Position numbers and translations under genes: made by a program. The notes beneath the pieces were generated by a model. It was not told the DNA's origin and did no database searches. It saw nothing but the letters and a program-made list of their open reading frames with translations. A stretch of 64,000 nt of DNA, taken from assembly GCF_025698545.1 (NCBI RefSeq), contig NC_068575.1, positions 51,531,980 to 51,595,979 of the forward strand, written 5' to 3'. This DNA comes from Gossypium raimondii. Lineage: Eukaryota; Streptophyta; Magnoliopsida; Malvales; Malvaceae. Position 1 is the stretch's first letter. The number at the start of each line of letters is the position of its first letter. Below are positions 25,401 to 36,273 of this stretch, in pieces.

Positions 25401-27624
25401 TCACCGCCTAGTCCGGATAGGCCATTAATACTGTATTTAACAGTGTTTGACAATTCCATGGGGTACGTGTTAGGCCAGCATGATGAGATAGGGAGAAAAG
25501 AAAGGGCAATATACTATATCAGCAAGAAATTCACTGATTGTAAAGCGAGTTACTCATCTATCGAGAAGTTATGTTATGCCCTGGTTTGGACAACTCAGAG
25601 ATTACGGGAATATATGTTGTATCATACGACTTGGTTAATTTCAAAGTTAGACCCCTTAAAGTATATGATGGAGTTGACTGCTTTGAATGGAAGGATGGCT
25701 AGATGGCAGATCTTGCTTTCTGAATTCGACATAATGTATGTGAGTCAGAAGGTCGTGAAAGGGAGCGCAATAGCTGACTTTTTAGCTAGCAGAGCCTTGG
25801 AGGATTATGAGTCTTTGAACTTTAATTTTTCAAATGAGGATTTGATGTATGTGGTAGCTACTGAAGAAAATCCCCAAATGGATTATGTGTGGAAGCTAAG
25901 TTTTGATGGAGCCTCAAATGCTATGGGTAACAGAATTGGGGCAATCCTAGTATTTCCAAGCGGAGATCATTATCCTTTTGCTAGCAAACTGGATTTTGAT
26001 TGTACGAACAATATGACAGAATATGAAGCATGCATTATGGGCATTCGTGCAGCCATCGAATGTAAAATCAAAGTACTAAAAGTGTGTGGGGATTCTGCAT
26101 TGGTGATATACCAACTCAAGGGAAAATGGGAGACAAAAGACCCTAAACTGATTAGTTATCGAAGGATGGTTCTTGAATTGATGGACGAGTTTGATGACAT
26201 CACTTTCTGTTACCTTCCGCGAGATGAGAACCAGATGGCTGATGCGTTGGCCACCCTAGCCTCTATGATCAGAGTGAACAAGTTAGATGACATGAGGCCT
26301 ATTCAGATGAGTATTTTTGAAACCCCGGCTCATTGCTATAGTATTGAGGAAGAGGAAAAAGATGATCATCCCTGGTACCTGAATATATCGCAATATGTAA
26401 CAACTCGTTAGTATCCAGATCAGGCAACGGAGAATGATAAGAAAGCATTAAGAAGGGTGGCCATTGACTATGTCCTGGATGGGGAGATCCTATACAAAAA
26501 AATGAAAGGATCAGGTGCTGTTAAGATGTGTGGACGCAGTGGAAGCTAAAAAAAATTCTAGAGGAGGTCCATGAGGGTATCTGCAGGATGCATGCAAATG
26601 GTTTCACAATGGCCAGACAGATCATGAGATTTGGGTACTACTGGTCCAATATGGAAAAAGATTGCATCAATTATGCTAAGAAGTGCCATAAATGCCAAAT
26701 TTATGCCGATAAAATGCATGCATCTCCTTCACCTCTTCATGTTATGACTTCTCTATAGCCTTTCTCCATGTGGGGTATGGACGTCATTGGGCCGATATCT
26801 CGAAAGGCTTCTAATGGGCATCGCTTCATCTTTGTAGTTATTGACTACTTTACCAAATGGGTGGAAGCTACTTCATATGCAAATGTCATGAAGTCAGCAG
26901 TTAACAGATTCTTGAAAAAGGAGATCATATGTCGATATGGAATGCCTGAGAGGATCATATCTGATAATGCCCTGAATTTGAACAATACTGTGATAGCGGA
27001 GGTCTACAGTCAATTTAAGATCATACATCATAACTCGTCACCATATCTCCTAGAAATGAATGGTGCAGTAGAAGCAGCCAATAAGAATATCAAGAAAATT
27101 GTGGGAAAGATGACTGAGATTTACAAAGACTAGCATGAGAAATTACCATTCACCCTCTTTGCTTATAGAACGTCTGTCAGAACTTCGACCGAGGCAACAC
27201 TTTTCTCTCTGGTTTATGGGATGGAAGCAGTTTTACCTATTGAGGTGGAAATTCATTCTCTCCGGGTATTAGCTGAGTTGAAATTAGATGAGGCAGAATG
27301 AGTTCAATCTCGTTATGATCAGTTGAACTTAATAGAAGGAAAAAAGGCTAAAGGCTATTCAGCACGATTAGATGTATCAAAGGCAAATGATGCGAGCCTA
27401 CAATAAAAAAAGTTCGTTCTAGAGAATCCCACAAGGGGGAGCTAGTGTTGAAAAAGATCCTTCCTATACAAAGAGATTTTAGAGGAAAATGGATGCCAAA
27501 TTAGGAAGGTCCATATGTAGTAAAGAAAGCCTTTTCAGGGGGAGCTTTAATCTTGAGGGAGATGGATGGCAAGGATTTGTCCAACCCTGTAAACTCAGAT
27601 TCGGTTAAGAAGTACTTTTCTTAA
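22414..27624 (+). pseudogene. pol of the Ogre-like element: PR-RT-RH-aRH-INT, broken
   Basis: Protease: VLIDNGSALNV near 22992. RT: about 24549-25040, with VRMGVDYRDLN and the catalytic YVDD near 24993; a TAA follows at 25041. First RNase H: 25380-25800, where LTVFDNSMGYV sits in the place of the usual catalytic Asp block. Second, archaeal-type RNase H: about 25880-26270, with SFDGASNAMGN, NNMTEYEACI and ENQMADALATLAS, a feature of Tat/Ogre elements. Integrase: zinc region HEGICRMHANG..CHKCQ (about 26560-26700), then DVIGP, SDNA and the NGAVEAANKN block. Stops fall near 22561, 23265, 23796, 25041, 25350, 26409, 26756 and 27131, plus more downstream. The likely natural end is TAA at 27622. Confidence 0.85.
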
Positions 27625-27638
27625 AAAAAGGGGGAGAG
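27623..27638 (+). promoter_or_regulatory. Polypurine tract-like sequence after pol
   Basis: A run of A then GGGGGAGAGG overlaps the presumed pol stop. Purine tracts of this form prime plus-strand synthesis. Because no LTR follows directly, it may be an internal or secondary tract rather than the main one. Confidence 0.5.
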
Positions 27639-28788
27639 GCTAAAGCGAAAACCCACAAAGGGTGCTTTGAGACCAAAGGAGATTTGAGTTGAAAACCCTA
27701 AAAAAGGTGGCTCAAATGTAGATCAAGTGGGGCATCTGGTGATTTTACTATGATTGAATCAGTGAGAAAGGGGACGCGACATCTTGGGGCATCAACAGAG
27801 TTCTGTTGGTCTTCTAAGCACATGTCAAACTCAGAATGGTCTTCAAAAAGTCTGCACAGAGAAGTTCAAGCTGCGATATCTGGGGCGCCTAGCCTTCCCA
27901 CTATTTATATTAAATTTACTGTCTTGGAATACTTTATCCTTTTTTCAAGATACGTGTTTCCAGTCAATTTTTCTTTTATTCTTATTATTCTTGATGATTT
28001 ATTTATCTCGTATTTTATTCTCAATAAATTTCATCTTGTCCATTTTGATAGCCTTGTTCAAGCATTTTCCATTGAAACAACGATTAATGGGCTAATAATA
28101 CTTTTACAAAGGAAGTTTTGCACATTACTCTGGAAATTTCTAAATAATATTGGGACCTAAAGCAGAGCCATTATTTAGAATACACCAAGTGCAAGGGTTG
28201 AAATGTCTAAAAAGAAAAATTCTAAAGTAAGATTACCCTTTCAGATTTTGTTGTCTAAACACTGACTGAACAAAACAACAAGATGGGGTGTTGGTGACAA
28301 AGCTTCATTGAACAAATAAGCAGTGATCACCTTGCGATAAGAAGAGGTTTCCTCAGAGAAGGAAATATTTCATTTGTGCTTAGGCATCTGGTATGACACC
28401 CTGAGAATGGTATAAAGGACCAAAGTGCTTCATATTGCGATAAGAGAAGATTGAGAAAAGTCATGTTTTTCTACCCTTGGGTTGCAGTGAATAGATAATA
28501 CAAATTTTGTGTCCTAGTGGATTAAACTCTGAAGTTTACAGTAGGGGCAGTCTGATTAAGTGTTTCATTGAAGATGCCAGCCAAGCAAGAAGGTGTTGTA
28601 GTATGTCAGTGATAAAATCTTAATAAACTTTGAGTAATGATAACCTAAGCGGGATCATTCTTAGAAAAAATAATATTCTACATTCATTCAAATGTCATTT
28701 ATACACGTCTAGTTAGGAGCATCTAATTCATTCTGATCATGACATCTTAATCACTAGGCATAATTAGGTTCATAGATTGAATTATACA
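27639..28788 (+). other. 3' untranslated region of the Ogre-like element, first part
   Basis: Non-coding sequence with GAAAACCC..AAGG repeats at 27645-27710 (AAAACCCACAAAGG, AAAACCCTAAAAAAGG), continuing to the target site ATACA (28784-28788) of the inserted element. The open frames at 27750-28160 look like chance: AT-rich and without family resemblance. Confidence 0.65.
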
Positions 28789-31553
28789 TGTAACACCCCT
28801 TACCCGAGACCGTTGCCGGAGTCGAGCACGAGGCATTACTTAACTTATCTTACTAATTCGAAGCATAAAAATTTACTTTTGCAAATTATTTTCACTATTT
28901 ATAGCAAATCTGTCCAATTGCGAAGCAGTCACTAAATTAATTATAACTTGAGCTACCGAACTCAAAATTTAACTCCGTAAATTTTCCTTGAAACTAGACT
29001 CATATATCTTTCTACCATAAAATTTTTAGAATTTTTGGTTCTGCCAATTAGTACAGTTTATTAGTTAAAGTCTCCCCTGTTTCACCATTAAACTATTCTG
29101 ACCTCTTGTTACTAAAAATAACTTTTCTCATTATAGGATTTTCATATGCTATTCCCACTTGTTCCTACAGAAAATAGACTCATTAAGGAATCTAAGCATG
29201 TAAATTTAAACTCATAACCATTTTTTACAATTTTAATTATTTTCTAAACTCAGAACAGGGGACTCCAAAAACAGTTCTGACCCTATTTTACTAAAATTTA
29301 CATATCTTAAAATATAAATTTCCTTTTGCTACACTGTTATTTGTCCATGAAAATAGACTCAACAATATTTAATTCCATATATCATTCATCCTCTAATTCA
29401 TTTTATACCATCCTAGGTGATTTTTCAAAGTCACGTCACAGTGCTGTCTAAATTCTGTTTCTTTGCAAAATTTTACCCTTTTATGATTTCCATGCATAGT
29501 TTATCACCTAAACTTTTATAACAACAAACACTTTCATACTTAACCATTTTAGCAACCATTCATCATCAAATACTTACACATCATTCTTTAGCAAGATCAT
29601 AAATACAAACATTTAGAATAACTAAATCCCTATACATGCCATAACTCAAACGTGTTTCGACATAAAATACCGAGCAGTTGTGGTTGATACTGTGGACGAT
29701 CTCCGACTTCTTTAGGATCCTTGAAGTAGCCTTGTAATACTATAAGAAAAAGAGAAATAAAAGACGTAAGCATAAAGCTTAGTAAGTTTACTAGCAAATA
29801 AATAACAATATTTAACTTAAATAATTAAACTCAATGTCTATATCTCTAGTTTACTCTTTAGTTAATCTCACACTAGTTCTCTTACTTGTTTACTTAGAAT
29901 ACTTGTGTGCATAACTTACTCAACTCTTGCTGCATCGTTGAACATCAATTGATAGTATAAGAAGTTCTTAAGTCTTACAACTTACCTGAGCTTGCCATTT
30001 ATGCTTTAAACTGAACTTTCATGAACATGATTCGTTTACAAGCCCGTTGAGCTACATTGGAATAATAAGGATACTCGGGTCTCTTCTGATAATAACATGC
30101 CAAAGCCATGTCCAAGACATGGTCTTACATGGGATGTTCTCATGTTGGTTCCCATGCCATGTCCCAGACATGGTTTTATAGGGGACCTCTCATCTCGGTA
30201 CCAGCAGCATGTCCTGACATGGTCTTACATGGGACCTCTCGTCTAAGTGCCCATGCCATGTCCCGCACATGGTCTTCTGGGGACCTCTCATGATCTTAAG
30301 GATGCCAATGCCATGTCCCGACATGGTCTTACATGGGATCTCTTTACCCAAATGTCATGACATTCAGTATCCAGACCATCCTTATGTATCAACTGGACTT
30401 TTAAATTTTAATTCTCTATCATTTCATGCTTGGATCATCATCAAATAAATTCATAAAATAAATTCATAATTGCTGGAAATTAACAGCATTAATAATAAAT
30501 ATTGAAATATTGCATTTATTTACCGTAAACTTACCTCGGTACCAATTATAGCCAAATTCACCAACTTAGTCTTCAACTTTATTCTTCCCTTTGCCTAACC
30601 TCAAGTTTCGTACTTCTTGATCTAAAATAGTAAATTTAACTTATTTAATAATCACATTCATCAAAACAGCCCACGACTCTAACTTTTTCAAAATTACAAT
30701 TTTGCCCCTAAACTTTTACATAATTATATTTTTGCCCCAAGGCTCGGAAATTAAACTTCATCTCTTATTCTTATGTTTTATAACATTCTGAACATTTTCC
30801 CCTTCTATGGCAACATCAAATTCCCACTCTAACATGTACTTATGAACATTAGGTATTTTTACCGATTATGTCGTTTTACTCGTTTTCACTTAAAATCGCT
30901 TAGCAAAAGTTGTTTAACATAATTTCTAGCTTCATATTCTATCATAAAACATCAAAATAAACACTTTTCACCTATGGGTATTTTTCCAAATATAAACCCT
31001 AGGTTAAATTATTGCTAGAATAAGCTAAATTAAGCTACTGGGATCTCAAAAACGTAAAGAACATTAAAAACGGGACTTGGGATCACTTACTATGGAGTTT
31101 GGAAGCTTCAAAACCCTAAATATGGCTTCCCCCCTTTCTGATTTCGTTCATATGAAGAAGATGAGCATAATTTGCCATCTTTTTCCCTTTTAATTCATTT
31201 TAATTACTAGATTACCAAATTGCCCTTAACTTAAAAATTTTCTATTTCACTTATCTCATGTCCATTTTTGTCTACCAAGTTACCAATGGTATAATTACCA
31301 TATAAGGACCTCCAATTTAAATTTTCATAACAATTGGACACCTCTAACATGTAGAACTCAACTTTTACACTTTTTACAATTTAGTCCTTTTGACTAAATT
31401 GAGTGCCCAAACGTCGAAATTTTCGAACGAAATTTTCACGAAATCATTTTGTGAAATTGTAGACCATAAAAATATAAGAAAAATAAAATTTTTCTCATCG
31501 AATTTGTGGTCTCGAAACCACTGTTTCGATAACCTCAAATTTGGGCCATTACA
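28789..31553 (-). repeat. 3' LTR (left copy) of the Tekay/Del-like element
   Basis: In minus orientation it starts TGTAATGGCCC at 31553 and ends at 28789 with the complement of TGTAACACCCC. It matches 36274-39037 nearly throughout. It contains the palindrome array at 30104-30330. Confidence 0.95.
30104..30330. repeat. Array of five palindrome-bearing units in the left LTR
   Basis: Five units of about 50 bp, each with the inverted pair CCATGTC / GACATGG two or three bases apart, followed by TCTTACATGGGA and CTCTC. Units begin near 30105, 30158, 30209, 30255 and 30311. Arms are perfect in some units and carry single changes in others. Confidence 0.85.
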
Positions 31554-31570
31554 ACTCTCCCCCCTTTTTA
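31554..31570 (-). promoter_or_regulatory. Polypurine tract of the Tekay/Del-like element
   Basis: On the minus strand, AAAAAGGGGGGAGAG abuts the 3' LTR start. The pol frame runs through the tract, and its stop TAA falls in the first bases of the LTR (TGTAA), an arrangement known in Del-like elements. Confidence 0.85.
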
Positions 31571-34500
31571 GGATTTTCGTCCTCGAAAATCTTACCAGTA
31601 AAGAGATTCGGGTATTGCTTCCTCATTGTCTCTTCCGGTTCTCATGTTGCTTCCTCAATCCCGTGCTTTTGCCATAGCACTTTCACCAGATTTACCTTTT
31701 TGTTTCTAAGCTCATTTGTTTCTCGTGCTAATACTTTAACCGGTTCTTCATTATAAGTCATATCCGGTTGAATTTCTACTTCTGTTGGAGTAATAACATG
31801 CGAAGGATCTGATCGATACCATCGTAGCATAGATACATGAAATACATTATGAATTTTGTCGAGTTCCGTGGTAAAGCCAACCTAAGCAATCGTCCAATTC
31901 TTTCTATAATCTCATATGGTCCGATAAATCTTGGACTCAATTTACCCTTTCGATCGAATCGGAGAACTTTCTTCCAAGGAGACACTTTTAAGAATACTTT
32001 ATCACTCACCGAAATTCAATCTCCTTCGCTTAAGATCGGTATGACTTCGACGATCGGAAGTCGCTTTAGACTATCTCGAATCACCTTACGTTTTCTTCTT
32101 CCGGATCAAATCAACCCCGTGTATCTTCTTTTCACTAAGCTCTGTCCAATATAATGGTGTTCTACATTTTCTACCATACAAAGCTTCATACGGAGCCATT
32201 TTAATACTGGACTGATAACTGTTATTATAAGCAAATTCAATCAAAGGTAGATACATTTCCCAATTACCTTGAAACTCTAATACACAACATCGGAGCATAT
32301 CTTCCAATACCTGAATTACACGCTAAGATTGGCCATCTGTCTGAGGATGAAATGCAGTACTGAAATACAACTAAGTACCCAAAGCTTCTTGCAATTTGTT
32401 TCAGAAACGAGACGTAAATCGGGGATCTCTGTCTGATATAATGGAGACAGGCACTCCATGTAGTCTAACAATCTCAGATATATACAATTCAGCCAATTTA
32501 TCTAAAGAATAATCCATACATATTGGGATAAAGTGTGCGGACTTTGTCAATCGGTCGACAATTAGCCAAATGGCATCTTTCTTCCTCGGCGATAACGGTA
32601 ACCCAGATACAAAATCCATAGTGATTCTTTCCCATTTCCATTCCGGTATAGTGATTGGCTGAAGCAACCCCGAAGGTACCTGATGTTCACTTTAACTCAC
32701 GACATACTAAACATCTTGATACAAACTCAGAGATATCACGTTTCATACCTGGCCACCAAGACATCTTTTTCAAGTCATTATACATTTTATTACTCCCTGG
32801 ATGTACAGACATAGTAATCGCTATGGGCCTCGTGTAGAATCTTCAGATAAGCTCGAATTCTTGGTACACATACTCTACCTCGAATAATAAACAACCATCA
32901 TCCCATCAAATTTCGAATCATTACGGACTCATAATGTGCCCGCTTAGCTCAGTAACTTTTCATCATTTTTCCGAGCCTCACATATTTGTTGATTTAAACA
33001 TCGATTTAGCCTTCATTTCAGCTATGATTGAACCATCATCAATCAAGGACAATCGGGTATTCATAGCTCAGAAAGCAAATAGAGATTTCGGCTCAAAGCA
33101 TCACCTACCACATTAGCCTTACCGGATGGTAATCAATAACCAAATCATAATCCTTTATCGGTTCAAGCCACTGCGTTGTCTCGATTCAAATCTTTCGTGT
33201 CATCAAATATTTCAAGCTTTTGTGATCGGATAAATATGACACTTTTCACTATACAAATAATGCCGCCATATTTTCAATGCAAATACAATAGCAGCTAATT
33301 CGAGATCATGTACCGGGTAGTTTCTTTCATGTGGCTTAAGTTGTCTTGAAGCATAGGCTATTACTTTATCTTCTTGCATCAAGACACAACCCAAACCATT
33401 TAATGATGCATCACTATAAATAATAAATTCCTTACCCGATTCAGGCTGTACTAACACAGGTGCTTTCGTCAACAACTCCTTTAATCGATCAAAACTTTGC
33501 TGGCATTTATCTGTCCATTCGAATTTAACATCTTTCTGTAATAAACGGGTCATTGGAGAAGCTATCATAGAAAACCCCTGTACAAATCTCCGATAATAAC
33601 CAGCTAAACCCAAGAAACTTCTAACTTCAGATACATTCTTCGGTGGACTCCAATTGACAATAGCTGAAATTTTACTCGGATCTACCCCGATGCCTTCATG
33701 GATACAATATGTCCGAGAAAACCTACCTCTCAAGCCAAAATTCACATTTATGAATTTAGCATAAAGTTTCTTTTCACGCAGAATTTGCAACACTATTCTC
33801 AAATGTTCTGCATGCTCAGTTTCATCCCGAGAATAGACTAAAATGTCATCAATGAAAACTACTACAAACCTATCTAGATACGGTCTGAATATCCGGTTCA
33901 TCAAATCCATGAATACTGCAGGTGCATTAGTCAACCCAAACGGCATAACCAGAAACTCATAATGCCCATACCTGGTTCTGAAAGCTGTCTTTGGCACATC
34001 TGGCTCTTTTACCCGTATCTGGTAATAACCCGATCGGAGATCAATCTTTGAAAATACTGTGGCACCTTTCAGTTGATCAAATAAGTCATCAATTCGAGGC
34101 AACGGTACTTATTCTTTATAGTTACCTTATTAAGTCAGCCGATAGTCAATACACAATCTCAAAGACCCGTCTTTCTTTTTCACAAATGAATCGGAGCACC
34201 CAAGGTGAATGACTTGACGAACAAAACCTCTCACAACAAGTTCTCAGAATCGTGCCTTTAACTCTTTTAATTCTATAGAAGCCATACGATACGGAGCTAT
34301 GGAAATTGGGGTAGTTCCTTAATCGATCTATAGAAAATTCCACTTCTCTTTCGGTGGCAACCGGTAATTCCTCCGAAACACATCGAAAAATTCACATACA
34401 ATCGGCAATCGCAGATCTTTGACTCGAGATACTTTAGTATCCAACACATACGCCAAATAAACATCATACCCTTTTTCGACACACCTCGAGTGACATCATC

Positions 34501-34930
34501 GAAATTACATCGATAATTCATCCGTTCGATCGATTTAACCAAGTAATTCTCCATTCGCACTTCAAGACAACATATTTCATCTACAATTTACTCTGCGTCA
34601 TCTTGAGTTAACCAATCCATGCCCAATATCACATCAAACTCATCAAAAGGCAATAACATCAAGTCAACCGGAAACAAATACCTTTTATCATCAAGGATAA
34701 TTTTACAAACTTTATCCACCATCACAAACCGCCCAGGGGTTCGAGACTTTAACCACAAATTCATGAGGTTCAATGACAAATTTTTAACAAATACTAATTT
34801 CGTGCATATATATGAATGTGTAGAGCCAGGATCAATTAATGCAATAACATTAGTGTCATAAAGAGAAAATGTACCCGTAATTATATTAGGAGAGGACGCT
34901 CTTCACGAAAGCACGAATATCATATGTTCT
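31560..34930 (-). pseudogene. pol of the Tekay/Del-like element, multiply frameshifted
   Basis: The protease core ends near 34780-34590 with FDVILGMDWL. RT and RNase H are in 34102-33212, with an intact RT active site [11 protein letters not shown], then [10 protein letters not shown]. Integrase pieces lie at 32667-32401 ([17 protein letters not shown]) and 32307-32086 (EFAYNNSYQSS). The C-terminal part is at 32009-31776, and a chromodomain segment at 31830-31600 ends EEAT then a stop, where chromodomains have a conserved Trp. The frame is lost at least near 34588, 34297, 34105, 33215, 32400, 32300, 32090, 31780 and 31640. Individual domains are recognisable, but no polyprotein can be made. 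Confidence 0.88.
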
Positions 34931-35079
34931 CGCGGTGCTCTAACATCCGATCTCATTCTGAATCTCTGGATGCACTCCTATTACTCGCTCCCACTCCGGG
35001 TTTCTCTGCGGTCTACCTCTGGTAGGAGCATTTCGATCTCACACTCGTTATCTCTTCTCTTTAGTTGTTTCAGAGACAA

Positions 35080-36135
35080 TCCCGAATAAAGTGATCGGAC
35101 GCCCACATCCTAAAACAAACATTTTCACCTACTCTACACTCTCCGTGGTGGCGTCTCCCACATTGAGGACATTCCGCCTAGGAGGTCGAAATCTTGTCAA
35201 GATTTGCAACCTGTAGTGGTTTGAGCTCTAGAACCTCAAATCTTCGCTTCTGCTTGACCAGGATATCTAGTGGAAAATATGATCCGCTAGAGAGCTCCCT
35301 AGGCCTCTTAGATGTAGACTGAAATGATTTACTCATCTGCCTCTTCTTTGTATCCTGTGCTTCAGCTCCAGCTCCAGCTTTGCCTTTCTCTTTTTCTTTT
35401 AACAAGTCTTCTACTTTACAGGCTCTTTCTACCAGAACAACAAACTCTCTAATTTCCAATACACCCACTGATAGTTGGATGTCATCATTAAGCCCATCTT
35501 CAAATCTCTTGCACATGTTGGCTTCGGTGGATACAAATTCCCGTGCATACTTACTAAGTCTGACAAATTCGCGTTCATATTCAGTCACGGACATTTTACC
35601 TTGTTTTAGCTCAAGAAACTCCTTCCTTTTCTGATCTATAAATCTCTGGCTGATATACTTCTTTCGGAACTCCTCCTGAAAGAAATCCCATGTAACCCTC
35701 TCACTTGGTACTACTGACACGAGGGTCTTCCACCAATGGTAAGCTGAATCTCGAAGAAGTGAAACAACACACTTCATACATTCTTCCGGTGTACAAGATA
35801 ATTCTTCAAAAACCCTGATTGTATTCTCAAGCCAGAATTCCCTTGCTTCCTAATCTTATCAACAGGAGGTCTCTCCCTGATAACTATACCTGCAGCTGGA
35901 GAAGCTACATAGGGAACCTGTGATTCTTGAGGGGGTGGAGGTCTTATAGCCGGATTCGTATGAACGAACTCGGAAACCAATCAGTCATGGCTTGGAAGAA
36001 GGCTTCTCTAGCTCCTCCTCTCTGTTTAACTGATGCAGGTCTTTCACTAACATTAACATCTAGTGGTGCCGTCCCTTCTGCGGAAGCAGGCGCATTACTT
36101 TCTACTTCATCTGTACTAGCTCGTTCAGGATCCAT
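35080..36135 (-). pseudogene. gag of the Tekay/Del-like element, broken
   Basis: The ATG at 36135 opens an acidic N-terminus (MDPERASTDEVES). Frames change near 35950-35980 and again near 35775-35780. The capsid-like gag domain is clear at 35777-35250 (YHWWKTLV, FRKKYISQRFIDQK, GKMSVTEYEREF). The zinc-knuckle region near 35140-35060 keeps SDHFIRDC, but the second cysteine of the CCHC pattern is lost (CFRMWASDH). Two frameshifts and a damaged knuckle make it non-functional. Confidence 0.85.
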
Positions 36136-36255
36136 AACTATAAAAGAAAACATTTTAAAATCGTCAGGAGTCGTCACACTATCAAAATATATAAGTATGG
36201 CATGTATAGGTAGACTCTTATTCATACTGCATATTTCCGAGAATCGACTAAACCT

Positions 36256-36267
36256 GCTCTGATACCA
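36256..36267 (-). promoter_or_regulatory. Primer-binding site (initiator Met tRNA)
   Basis: On the minus strand TGGTATCAGAGC follows the 5' LTR end after six bases, the same site as in the element at 7-13 kb. Confidence 0.92.
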
Positions 36268-36273
36268 ACAAAA

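Noticed and set aside
27750..28160. Possible extra gene after pol of the Ogre-like element
   Set aside because: AT-rich chance frames overlapping in two phases, with no recognisable motif; more likely 3' untranslated sequence.
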